Below, piece after piece: positions 52,720 to 61,495 of a DNA stretch of 64,000 nucleotides; positions within the stretch are counted from its first letter, which is position 1, and every line of letters begins with the position of its first letter. Source of the DNA: Akkermansia sp. GTDB taxonomy: Bacteria > Verrucomicrobiota > Verrucomicrobiia > Verrucomicrobiales > Akkermansiaceae. The stretch covers positions 142,003 to 206,002 of the forward strand of contig JAFWZG010000054.1 in the NCBI GenBank assembly GCA_017517385.1, written 5' to 3'. The position numbers and the translations under genes were made by a program. The notes beneath the pieces are model-generated. The model worked only from the letters and a program-made list of their open reading frames with translations, searched no databases and had not been told where the DNA came from.

Positions 52720-54462
52720 ATGAACAACCGCCTATACATCTATGACTGCCTGACAGGCAAATTGCGTGCGTCAGACGCAGATTTCATGTCTATAGGCAAA
52801 GGGCAGAAAAACACCTTCCGCATCGCCATGGCGGAAGAAAACGCCGGTACATTTGCCCAGCGAAACGGAGTATGCCGCTTTTTCCCTCGTGATAAGGATG
52901 CCCCATACTCGCTTAATAGAGAAACCGTAAGCAATAGTGTTCTTCTGGAAGCCGGGGTGCTGAACCTCCTCGTCATCGGAGGAGGCTGTGCAGTCCTCTG
53001 GTTTGGAGAGGCAGACAAACAGCCTGATTTCAGCATAATGAATCCGCGGAGCTGGTATGCCTATGATCCGGAAGTAGGCACATGGTCCACCCCCATGGCA
53101 CTGATGGAACTGGCTAGCAGCCCCCTAGCTGATACAGAAGATGCCTTGGCCGGCTTTGAGGGGCTGAGGGAATACGCATTCCGACTGAAAGACATTGCGG
53201 ATGTGGCGCGAAGCCTTCCCCAGTCTAATGCACGTCTTCAGAATATACACGAGAGAAGAGCCACCCCCAGCGGGCATTATCGCTGCCCCTTCTGCTGGGC
53301 GACCTTCAAGAGAAGCGAAATGCTCAGCGTGGCCACTCACCCTGAGCTAAGGGGGGATAATATCCTCGGTGAACAGGAAATGCAGCGCTTCCAGCCCCAG
53401 CACATGGACGCAGAAAGTTTCCCGCTAGATTCGCGCGGTCAACGCTGTACAGAGCAAGCATGCCCTGCCTGCCACCACAAGCTACCGCCCATCTTCGGGC
53501 ATACTTCCCAGCACATATTCTCACTCATTGGCGTGCCGGGGGCCGGCAAGTCCTATTATCTAGCCGCACTCATCCACGAACTTGAGAGCCTCATTCCCCG
53601 CGAGTTCGGAGAGCCCTTCCGAGACACCTCACCTGCAACCAATGAGCCGCTCAATAATATGAGAATGCGCCTCTTCACAGCCGGAGGACCGGAAGATGCC
53701 AACATTGGCAAAACCCAGCTCCGTGAAAAGCGCTACCATCAAGTCTGGAAGGATGGAGCCTTTGTCAACATGCCACGCCCCTTCATCTACTCACTGAGCA
53801 AGCATGAACAGACAGACTCCGTCATCCTCTACGATTACGCCGGTGAGAGCTATGAGCCAGGTGGAAGTTTCGCAGAAAGCGTAGAAGCAGAACACCTGAA
53901 GGTGGCGGATACCCTTTTCTTCCTGTTTGACCCCACTACAAATCCCGGATTCCGTACCCTCCTCAAGGACGTAGACGATCCTCAGCTGCAGAAGAACCTG
54001 TACCCGCCGGGACGCCAAACACAACTGCTAACGGCAACGGAGCTACGGCTGCGCACCAGCCTGAATCTTCCCCCCGGGCAAAAGATGACCACCCCGCTCG
54101 CTGTTATCATCGGTAAGAGTGATAGCTGGCTGCACTTGCTGGGGCCCGAGCCCCTGTTACCTGTCGTACGCAATGGCCGCGTGCGGCGTGATAACGTAGC
54201 CGCCAATTCTGCCCGACTGAGAAAGCTGCTGTTCCACATCAGCCCGCAGATATGCACGCACGCCGAGGCCATATCTGATACCGTGGTATACTTTGCAGCC
54301 TCCGCTCTAGGTAAAGCACCTGTAGAATTTACTCACGAAGAAACAGGAGAAAAATTGCTGGGACCTGCAGATAGTAATCTCCACCCCCTCCATGTAACGG
54401 ATGCCTTCATCTGGGCTCTCAACCGCGCAGAGCCCCTTCTGCTGCCCGGTAACGACAATTAA
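52720..54462 (+). CDS. GTPase with FHA-like N-terminus and zinc ribbon
   Basis: Protein of 580 aa. Residues 1-97 resemble an FHA-like beta sandwich. Two Cys pairs (Cys189/Cys192 and Cys248/Cys251) form a split zinc ribbon just before the NTPase domain. The P-loop is GVPGAGKS (271-278), a G3-like DYAG at 372-375, G4-like GKSD at 465-468 and a G5-like FAAS near 525, so a GTPase of the TRAFAC type is more likely than an ATPase. It is reminiscent of the Double-GTPase families that pair with a GAP1-type partner in proposed conflict or signalling systems. First of three linked genes; start at 52720 set by promoter and terminator. Confidence 0.72.
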   Translation: MNNRLYIYDCLTGKLRASDADFMSIGKGQKNTFRIAMAEENAGTFAQRNGVCRFFPRDKDAPYSLNRETVSNSVLLEAGVLNLLVIGGGCAVLWFGEADKQPDFSIMNPRSWYAYDPEVGTWSTPMALMELASSPLADTEDALAGFEGLREYAFRLKDIADVARSLPQSNARLQNIHERRATPSGHYRCPFCWATFKRSEMLSVATHPELRGDNILGEQEMQRFQPQHMDAESFPLDSRGQRCTEQACPACHHKLPPIFGHTSQHIFSLIGVPGAGKSYYLAALIHELESLIPREFGEPFRDTSPATNEPLNNMRMRLFTAGGPEDANIGKTQLREKRYHQVWKDGAFVNMPRPFIYSLSKHEQTDSVILYDYAGESYEPGGSFAESVEAEHLKVADTLFFLFDPTTNPGFRTLLKDVDDPQLQKNLYPPGRQTQLLTATELRLRTSLNLPPGQKMTTPLAVIIGKSDSWLHLLGPEPLLPVVRNGRVRRDNVAANSARLRKLLFHISPQICTHAEAISDTVVYFAASALGKAPVEFTHEETGEKLLGPADSNLHPLHVTDAFIWALNRAEPLLLPGNDN

Positions 54463-54483
54463 CCCCCAACCGCCTCACCGCAC

Positions 54484-56025
54484 ATGTCCTTTCAGCTCAT
54501 ATACCACGCCACTGTACAAGAATCCCTACAGAATGGGCGCATGGTAAGCCGCAGCCGGTCCATTCCCCACCTGCTGGAGGAAGAGCTCATCAGCCTGAGC
54601 AGCACCCTGTACCCGGGAGCAGAGTGCGGCAAGACTCCACAATTTGCCTACACCATCGCAGAATGTGGCGGCACACAATTCCACGTCATCAGTTACCTAC
54701 AGCAAAGCAAAGATGACAGCGCCGCCACCTACACGGCCCACCACCTTGCTCTCACTCATGATGAAGTTCAGAGCCTGAGGCGCAATGCCTCACGCCCGAC
54801 TCCCGCCGGCATAGCTCTGGCATTAAGCAATATAGGACTGTGGTGCACTACGAATGCAGTCCAGCGCTTTCACTATATAGACGATGAGCCCAGACTGACA
54901 GCAGCAGCCCTGCCGGACGCAGCCCTACAGCCCACATGGAAACGCCTTACCGGTCACAAGAATAACGCCCGAGCCTTTTTCTCAGCGCCCTACGACCGCG
55001 GCTGCGTGATTACCGTTTCTGAGCAAACACCCGCAAGCGACATTCTGCACCTCATTCACGAGTGCGACTGGTTATCCGCAACCCGCGGCTGGGGTAAAAG
55101 CTTCACAACATATGCGGGGCCGAACTGCCCGGCTACAAAATATAACCGACTGTTCACCACGGAAGGCAGCGAGCACGCAACACGTGCGGTACAAATGGAT
55201 ACCCCCATTCTCCCCATTACCTCAGAGCTGGAGATAGCCATTCCTCAAAATGCCCCTATATCCGCCCCCTTGGGAGCCCTGCCACCACTGAGATACACGC
55301 CACAACAAGCGCCCGCGTCCCCCGCGCCTCAGGGCTACCTGCCGTACAAATACACGGAAACTCCGGATGAAGCAGTATTCAACATCTTACCGCGCCCGAA
55401 CAAATGGGTGCGCTGGAGTTGTTATCTAGGTGGCGTTCTTATACTTTGGAGCGCGGTAACTCTCATCTCCGGCCTCATGATGGATGATGCAGTGGAGCTC
55501 AGGGACAGCATTGTAGAACACGTCAACACGGAAGAGGATTTGCTGTTCCTCTCCCGACTGGCAGCCAGCGAATACTCCCCGGACAGCACCAAACGCCAGC
55601 TGGACCGCTCTGAGGCACGCCTGCGTAACTATCCTGGCAAAGCATACAGCCAACGAGACACGCTGCTGGAATGCCTCACCCTGCTGCGCAGCGCCTCTGA
55701 GGACACCCGCGGCCATGCTGCTAATCTTCGCCGCCTGCGCGAATGTTGCAGCACTCTGAAGCTGAATGAGGAAAACATGTGCCGACTGTACATGCACGAA
55801 TCCATCCACGCCTGCACAGCTCAGGACTGGGCCGCTAGCTGCAACAATGAACAAGACCGTGCAGAATGGCAACAACTGCTGTCAGATGCTCCCACTATGG
55901 TAGAATGGCTCAGCAAGCCACCCTTTTTCTCCTATATGGAGCCCCTTTCAGTTCTCCCAGCACCAGCCGAAACAACAGCTGACTCACCGCAGGCTGAAAC
56001 AGAAAACAGCATAGAGGAACCCTAA
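54484..56025 (+). CDS. GAP1-like GTPase-associated protein with one membrane helix
   Basis: Protein of 513 aa. The N-terminal 270 residues (FQLIYHATVQ, FAYTIAECGGTQFHVISYLQ, YTAHHLALTHDEV) resemble GTPase-associated protein 1 N-domains, recognised from memory only. A Pro-rich linker (about 260-300) leads to one membrane helix (about 309-331) and a helical C-terminus of about 150 residues. It follows the GTPase gene by 21 bp, and its stop overlaps the next ATG (TAATG). It probably partners the GTPase at the membrane. Confidence 0.6.
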   Translation: MSFQLIYHATVQESLQNGRMVSRSRSIPHLLEEELISLSSTLYPGAECGKTPQFAYTIAECGGTQFHVISYLQQSKDDSAATYTAHHLALTHDEVQSLRRNASRPTPAGIALALSNIGLWCTTNAVQRFHYIDDEPRLTAAALPDAALQPTWKRLTGHKNNARAFFSAPYDRGCVITVSEQTPASDILHLIHECDWLSATRGWGKSFTTYAGPNCPATKYNRLFTTEGSEHATRAVQMDTPILPITSELEIAIPQNAPISAPLGALPPLRYTPQQAPASPAPQGYLPYKYTETPDEAVFNILPRPNKWVRWSCYLGGVLILWSAVTLISGLMMDDAVELRDSIVEHVNTEEDLLFLSRLAASEYSPDSTKRQLDRSEARLRNYPGKAYSQRDTLLECLTLLRSASEDTRGHAANLRRLRECCSTLKLNEENMCRLYMHESIHACTAQDWAASCNNEQDRAEWQQLLSDAPTMVEWLSKPPFFSYMEPLSVLPAPAETTADSPQAETENSIEEP

Positions 56026-58166
56026 TGGCCGGCAAAAAAAAACATAGCTGGGAAAGAACCCTGCGCCGCTACGCTCTGGCCGGCAACAAAAAGAAAGCTG
56101 AGCATATCCTCAGAGACCGCCTCAAGCGCCACCCTGATGACTCTTTCGCTAGGGAGGAACTGGAGCGCCTGCAGACCGGCCAGACTCTGCGCGTCACAGA
56201 ATCTCCGGCGCAGCGCCAGTCACGAGAACAACAGGAAGCCCTCAGCCGGGCTAATCATCTCCTCACCAAGTTCCCGAAATCCTCTCTTGAAACACTGAAA
56301 GAGGAACAACTCCTCAAGCTACACAAAGAGCTCAAGAAACTGGACAGCAAACTCAGACAAGCCCGCAACAATAAGCCAACAGACCTCAGAGAACACCTTG
56401 GGCTCATCAAGACAGAACTGAGAAAGAAAAGCTTGAAACAGCACCGCAACTACCTGCGGAAATTTGCCGTGCCGATGGGCAGCATTCTGGCAGTTCTCAT
56501 CGGTGTCATCAGCGTCAGCTATCATCAGGCCATCAAGAACGAACGAGAACTCCGCGCGGCCTTAAGTTATAACCGCTATCAGCATATTGCGGCTGCCGCC
56601 AAGGCGGTTGATATTCCCATCTACCGCCTCCTTTACCCCCAGCTGAACCAAACTATCAGGGAAGCAAACCTATGGATCGCCAACACCAACCGCCGAGTGA
56701 ACAAACTCACGGAAATCATTAGCAGACTAGAGCAATCCCAAGGCAGCATATCCGCCATGAGGCTCTCTCTACGCGCCGAAATAGAGCAGGACTTACTCAA
56801 GATTCCGGAAGATAGAAACGAACTCGCTCAGCGCTGGCAGAAGCTGAGCGAACGCGAACGCGAACAACTGGCCCGCCTGCGAGATGAATACGTAAACGAA
56901 CTGCTGCGCCCCCTGCCTCCCGTACCTCCTACCACCGGCAATACACAGCAGGATTTCGATGCGATACACGAGCAGCTCACTCAGCTGCTGGAAATACGCA
57001 GAAAATACAGAGAAGCACCGGCCAGCTATCATCTGAACCCGGATATTCTCCTCAGCGTGAACGAACGTGAAAACCTGCTTCGCAGCACACTGGCAGATAT
57101 TTCTGCCTACAGGCGGCTCATCGACACGATGTCGAGGGTAAGAACCTACCGGCAGCACCTACAGAATCTCCAAGCATTCCAGCCCGCTCAATATACGCCG
57201 GCTTTACAAATAGCAGCCACCACCCCCCTGCTTCCTACAGAAGAAAGCGTGAAAAGCCTGCTGAGAGACCCCGCCCACCCCAATGCGCCCAGTGAAGCCC
57301 AAATTCACGCCGCAACCTGTACACACATGAGAGGCCAAGCCACATACACCGCGGAGTATCCGGCTAATATGGCACAAGTGCACTTGGCAGAAGACCTCTT
57401 CACCGCCCCATCCCTATACCGGAAAATTTATGAAGTTAGCAATGGAAAGGGAGAAGTCTGCTATACAGAATCACGCCCTGAAGTGGATGAGACAGGAAGA
57501 ATACGCTTAATACGCTCAGATTTGGATCCCGCAGCAACCCTCCACAACCGGGATGTACGCTGGGAAGACGATGGCCAGATGACATACAGCATCATCAATG
57601 CGGGAACACTTATGCAGGAGCTTAAGATAGACAAGGCTCATTTCTTCAGCACAGCAAACATTCCCCACCTGCTCACAACCATCATCAACTTCCATCATCC
57701 GGAATGCCCGGCCCTGGCACAGGCTTTCGTGTACCACCGGCTGCTCATGTTACTTAATATACATGAACACCGCTTCATGACGGGCATAAACTTCAGCCCC
57801 ACCATGCGAAGACACGCAGCAGAACTCTCCGCTCTAATGAGAGAGCATCATCTGACAATGAGCTGCGGCCTATGGGTGAACAACAGCCCCGACCGCCGAC
57901 GCGCAGAAGCAGCATTCCGGCAATGGTTCAACCAGCGTCGGGGCACGGATTACAGCGCCGAAATCAGAAAAAACTTTGAGCCGCTCCTGCGCATCGGCAT
58001 CATATACTGTGGCTATACAGATGAAAACGGCACTCTGAAAATTTTCCGAGAACTGCAACCGGGCAGCACCATCTGGTACATGACGGAGGAGGGCTTCGTT
58101 TCCAGTCAATATGGGGATTCCCCCCAAGAACCGCGCCCCTTCTCACCCATTTTCTGCCCGCGTTAA
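56025..58166 (+). CDS. Membrane-anchored coiled-coil protein of the GTPase cluster
   Basis: Protein of 713 aa of no known family. The N-terminus is very basic with a TPR-like helical segment (about 5-55), then a charged coiled coil (about 65-140), one membrane helix (about 146-168), a second long coiled-coil region (about 190-360) and a globular C-terminus of about 270 residues with no motif I know. It is translationally coupled to the GAP1-like gene (TAATG). A scaffold or effector role is inference. Confidence 0.65.
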   Translation: MAGKKKHSWERTLRRYALAGNKKKAEHILRDRLKRHPDDSFAREELERLQTGQTLRVTESPAQRQSREQQEALSRANHLLTKFPKSSLETLKEEQLLKLHKELKKLDSKLRQARNNKPTDLREHLGLIKTELRKKSLKQHRNYLRKFAVPMGSILAVLIGVISVSYHQAIKNERELRAALSYNRYQHIAAAAKAVDIPIYRLLYPQLNQTIREANLWIANTNRRVNKLTEIISRLEQSQGSISAMRLSLRAEIEQDLLKIPEDRNELAQRWQKLSEREREQLARLRDEYVNELLRPLPPVPPTTGNTQQDFDAIHEQLTQLLEIRRKYREAPASYHLNPDILLSVNERENLLRSTLADISAYRRLIDTMSRVRTYRQHLQNLQAFQPAQYTPALQIAATTPLLPTEESVKSLLRDPAHPNAPSEAQIHAATCTHMRGQATYTAEYPANMAQVHLAEDLFTAPSLYRKIYEVSNGKGEVCYTESRPEVDETGRIRLIRSDLDPAATLHNRDVRWEDDGQMTYSIINAGTLMQELKIDKAHFFSTANIPHLLTTIINFHHPECPALAQAFVYHRLLMLLNIHEHRFMTGINFSPTMRRHAAELSALMREHHLTMSCGLWVNNSPDRRRAEAAFRQWFNQRRGTDYSAEIRKNFEPLLRIGIIYCGYTDENGTLKIFRELQPGSTIWYMTEEGFVSSQYGDSPQEPRPFSPIFCPR

Positions 58167-58178
58167 CCAGCCCAAGCC

Positions 58179-58670
58179 ATGCTCATAGCACTGCTCTCAG
58201 ATATACATGACAATACAGATAACCTGCTGCTAGCTCTTGCAACAGCCGAGCAGCTGGGGTGCAAGCACCTGTTGTTCACCGGTGACATCACCTCGCTATA
58301 CACGCTCCGCACTCTGCGCGAAGAATGGCCTTATGGTATTGACCTCGTTTTCGGCAACAACGAATGGGACCACCGCTCCCACATCCGCCTAGCGGAGCAA
58401 ATGCATGACATGTGCCACCACGGATATACGGCAGACATCTCGATTGACAACCGCAGAATCTTCCTGACGCACTTCCCACAGGACGCCACCAAGGCGATAC
58501 TCAGCAAAAACTATGATGCCGTCTTCTACGGGCATACCCACATAGCCGAACAACATCTACATGGCAACACCCTTGCAGCTAACCCCGGCGAAGTGGCAGG
58601 CGTGCGCCGCAGCCCTAGCTTTGCCGTGTATGATACCACAGCTCATTCCATTAGTTATCACCCCATCTGA
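58179..58670 (+). CDS. YfcE/MJ0936-type phosphodiesterase
   Basis: Small metallophosphoesterase of 163 aa. LLSDIHDNTDNL (about 5-16), FTGDITSL (about 33-40), GNNEWD (about 58-63), LTHFPQ (about 92-97) and YGHTHIAEQ (about 114-122) give the full metal site of the YfcE-like phosphodiesterases. Natural substrate unknown. It starts 12 bp after the coiled-coil gene and ends 5 bp before the phosphopantetheinyl transferase gene. Confidence 0.83.
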   Translation: MLIALLSDIHDNTDNLLLALATAEQLGCKHLLFTGDITSLYTLRTLREEWPYGIDLVFGNNEWDHRSHIRLAEQMHDMCHHGYTADISIDNRRIFLTHFPQDATKAILSKNYDAVFYGHTHIAEQHLHGNTLAANPGEVAGVRRSPSFAVYDTTAHSISYHPI

Positions 58671-58675
58671 GCCAC

Positions 58676-59311
58676 ATGGACTACCTCTGCTACAAACTTT
58701 CCGAACTCCCCCCGGGCACAGCTGATTTATCACAGCTCCCTGTGGAGGAACAGGAATTATGCACACGCCGCGGCAGAGCCTACCTACTCACACGCTGCCT
58801 ACTCCGGCAGGAACTGGCGCGCCGCTTGAATACTGCCCCTCAATCCATCAAGCTGGAATACAGCCAACATGGTAAACCCGGCCTCCCCGGACACCCCCTG
58901 CACTTCAACCTCTCCCATTCTGCAGATTTGCTCTGCCTAGCCTTTCACCATGCCCCAGTCGGAATCGATGTGCAAGAGCTTCGCCCCCGTACCGTATCAG
59001 AACGCCTTGCCGAGCGCATTATGTGCCCCAAGCAGCTGAAAAAATGGCAGCAGAGAGGCAAGTCTCCGGAAGAGTTCTTCACTTGCTGGTGTATAGCGGA
59101 AGCCCTCGTCAAGCACGCAGCATCCACCATCTGGCAGGCAAAAGACTATCCATTTCTCATCCATGAGAGCCACGTCCAGACGCTGTATGAAAACGCACCC
59201 ACCCTGCGAGTCTTTCACCCGGCCCCGGGTTATCTCGGAGCCGTGGCTTACGATATTCCCCCTTGCCAGAAACAACATGGCATGATAAAATCTTCCGACC
59301 CCATAAGATGA
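58676..59311 (+). CDS. 4'-phosphopantetheinyl transferase, Sfp type
   Basis: Transfers phosphopantetheine from CoA to acyl or peptidyl carrier proteins (211 aa). GKPGLPGHPLHFNLSHSAD (about 62-80), VGIDVQELRP (about 95-104) and FFTCWCIAEALVK (about 133-145) are the three conserved Sfp segments with the Mg2+-binding Asp and Glu. It is the only such gene in the window; the target carrier protein is unknown. Confidence 0.87.
   Translation: MDYLCYKLSELPPGTADLSQLPVEEQELCTRRGRAYLLTRCLLRQELARRLNTAPQSIKLEYSQHGKPGLPGHPLHFNLSHSADLLCLAFHHAPVGIDVQELRPRTVSERLAERIMCPKQLKKWQQRGKSPEEFFTCWCIAEALVKHAASTIWQAKDYPFLIHESHVQTLYENAPTLRVFHPAPGYLGAVAYDIPPCQKQHGMIKSSDPIR
59263..59291 (+). promoter_or_regulatory. Internal promoter for the CPBP protease gene
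   Basis: TTGCCA (59263-59268), 17 bp, TAAAAT (59286-59291), within the end of the transferase gene. Then 16 nt to the ATG at 59308. Confidence 0.55.
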
Positions 59312-60138
59312 TAGAAAAACTTTCCAGCCTACCTCTGTACCAACATATTAACATGGCTCTCCTCTTCGGCGGCCTGTTACTTTGCATTATCTGCTGGCTT
59401 CTCGGCGCAGGAGTTCGTGTAATCAAATCCCGCCGCATGGCATGCCCACCTCGTTATGAAGGCTCCCGCTTCCCGAATATAGCGGATGAACTTTGCATTA
59501 TCCTCTATCTGCTGATTTTCACCACAATGAAGATGGGTGATTTTTTCGCAGATGCCCCGGATACCGGAGAAAATCCTAACCTCACCGCCGGAGCTTGGCT
59601 CAGTACCATCTACATGCTACTTATCGCCTCGCCTTTCATTCTGAGATACCTGACTCTTCCGCCGACAAAAGACGTTCTGAACAAGCAGAATTTCAAACGC
59701 CTTGGCCTCTGCCTCCTTTCCATCTATCTTGCGGCTGCCATCATGGATCTCGCCGGACTGGATGATTTCATCATGTCTAAGTTCGGTGCACCGGAAAACC
59801 AGTCCTTAGTGGATACGATTGCAGAAGGTGATAGCACGTCTCTTCTCGTAGCCCTAGGTTTCAGCGCCATTATTGTTGCCCCGATAACAGAAGAAATCAC
59901 CTTTAGAGGCTTTTTGTACAATGTCCTTCGTCAACGGTGCGGCATCATTACAGGAACCTTGGTATCTTCCCTGTTTTTCAGTGTCATTCACATATCGCTC
60001 GTGCAGGAACCGGCCCTGTTCCTCTTTGGCTGCCTACAGTGCTATCTGTTCGAGAAAACAAACTCCATAGTCGTCCCCATTATCTTCCACATGTGCTTTA
60101 ACGCACTTTCCGTGTGCTTTATCATTAACTTCATGTAA
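59308..60138 (+). CDS. CPBP-family intramembrane protease
   Basis: Membrane protein of 276 aa with about seven hydrophobic segments. The CPBP/Abi metalloprotease motifs are EEITFRGFLYN (EExxxR; about 196-206), a following SSLFFSVIHISL (FxxxH) and IIFHMCFNA near the C-terminus (HxxxN). These proteases process prenylated or other membrane proteins, sometimes for bacteriocin immunity. The start at 59308 avoids a frame that begins inside the promoter. Confidence 0.83.
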   Translation: MIEKLSSLPLYQHINMALLFGGLLLCIICWLLGAGVRVIKSRRMACPPRYEGSRFPNIADELCIILYLLIFTTMKMGDFFADAPDTGENPNLTAGAWLSTIYMLLIASPFILRYLTLPPTKDVLNKQNFKRLGLCLLSIYLAAAIMDLAGLDDFIMSKFGAPENQSLVDTIAEGDSTSLLVALGFSAIIVAPITEEITFRGFLYNVLRQRCGIITGTLVSSLFFSVIHISLVQEPALFLFGCLQCYLFEKTNSIVVPIIFHMCFNALSVCFIINFM

Positions 60139-60148
60139 AAACATTCAC

Positions 60149-61033
60149 ATGCCCACACCTCTCAGCCAGCTGGGAGAAAACACCGTCCTCAAGCGCCTTC
60201 TGGCCCAGCTCTCCACTCAGGCCCCTATGTTAACGGGCCCTGGCGATGACTGCGCGGTGGTGGCGAGGGACCAACAGTGGGACACCCTCCTCAAAACGGA
60301 TGTTGTGGTGGAAAATGTACACTTCACCCCGGATACCGAACCTGAACGAATAGGGCACAAAGCGCTCGCGCGAGCCGTATCCGACATAGCAGCTATGGGG
60401 GGCATTCCCGAATATGCCCTTATAACGCTTCTGATGCACCCACAGCGCGCCGTTGAGACCGCCGAGGGTATCTACCGCGGCATGAATCGCCTCGCCGCAC
60501 GCTGCGGCATTTCCATAGCAGGTGGAGAAACTTCATCCCTACCGTATGACGGCATCGTCATAAACGTGGCTCTCACGGGCCGAGTAGAGCGTGGACAAGC
60601 CGTTCTGCGTTCAGGAGGCCAACCGGGCGACATCATATGCGTGAGTGGCCCTCTGGGCGGCTCATTCCCCAGCGGGCATCACTTAGACTTCGAGCCCCGC
60701 CTTGAGCTCGCACGCAGGCTCATGCAACACGGACCACGCCCCACTGCCATGATGGATCTCTCCGACGGCCTCGGAGCAGACCTTCCACGGTTAGCCGAAG
60801 CCTCCCACTGTGGGTTTGAACTCTTCACGGACCGCATTCCTCTCAACCCCGGCTGCACCATTCAGCAGGGCATCTCAGATGGCGAAGACTACGAACTTCT
60901 CTTTACCCTCACCCCGGGGAACATGAACAAAGCACACCTCTCCCCGGAACGCTCCGTGTACCCCATCGGCGTTCTGACGCCACCGTCCTCACCCTCAACA
61001 CCAATGCGAGGCTGGCAGCATTTCAAAGCCTGA
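60149..61033 (+). CDS. thiL: Thiamine-monophosphate kinase
   Basis: Makes thiamine diphosphate from the monophosphate (294 aa). GPGDDCAVV (about 31-39), AVSDIAAMGG (about 77-86), DLSDGLGADLPRL (about 202-214) and SDGEDYELLFT (about 245-255) match ThiL. It is slightly short at the C-terminus. It begins 10 bp after the CPBP gene, and a terminator follows. Confidence 0.92.
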   Translation: MPTPLSQLGENTVLKRLLAQLSTQAPMLTGPGDDCAVVARDQQWDTLLKTDVVVENVHFTPDTEPERIGHKALARAVSDIAAMGGIPEYALITLLMHPQRAVETAEGIYRGMNRLAARCGISIAGGETSSLPYDGIVINVALTGRVERGQAVLRSGGQPGDIICVSGPLGGSFPSGHHLDFEPRLELARRLMQHGPRPTAMMDLSDGLGADLPRLAEASHCGFELFTDRIPLNPGCTIQQGISDGEDYELLFTLTPGNMNKAHLSPERSVYPIGVLTPPSSPSTPMRGWQHFKA

Positions 61034-61066
61034 TGAAAGCCTGCTAACCCAATCCCGTTTTATCTG

Positions 61067-61100
61067 AATCCGTACCACAAGGTGCGGATTTTGCTTTTTC
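61067..61100 (+). terminator. Terminator after thiL
   Basis: AATCCGTACC / GGTGCGGATT (one mismatch) with a 4-nt loop, followed by TTGCTTTTTC. Confidence 0.75.
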
Positions 61101-61495
61101 CTCACTCCCTCATTTTCAAGGTAATAAAGCGCAATAATCTAACACATAACAACTTTTACAAAAAGAATAAAAATAGTTCAACTTGTTTATTCTATACGCT
61201 TTAAAAATACTTAATCGAATGTTCCACACACGCCTACTATTTTTCGCAATCCCAGACAAAAATATCAAGTTTTCCTAACTATTTAAAACATGTATGCCAA
61301 AAAAATTAAAAAGTCGTGGAACGCCCATAGAACAACAGTTAAGAGCTCTGCACCACCCTCCCGGAGATAAAAAAAACTTTTCCGAAAAGGAAAGTCATGG
61401 CATATTCTCCCTCGCAGCGCCCCCCCCGGAGCCGAAAGCAAATGCAAAAGGTGAAAGGGAGCGCGCAGGGAAAGATTTTAACGAGGATACAAGCA
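61101..61495 (+). other. AT-rich region upstream of dnaA, possible origin or dnaA control region
   Basis: About 395 bp without a credible gene. The part 61110-61300 is strongly AT-rich. One DnaA-box-like 9-mer TGTTCCACA (61220-61228) differs from TTWTNCACA at one place. No cluster of boxes is seen, so an origin is not shown. An open frame from 61294 runs into dnaA out of frame and looks like chance. A purine-rich GAGGAT precedes the dnaA ATG. Confidence 0.35.
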
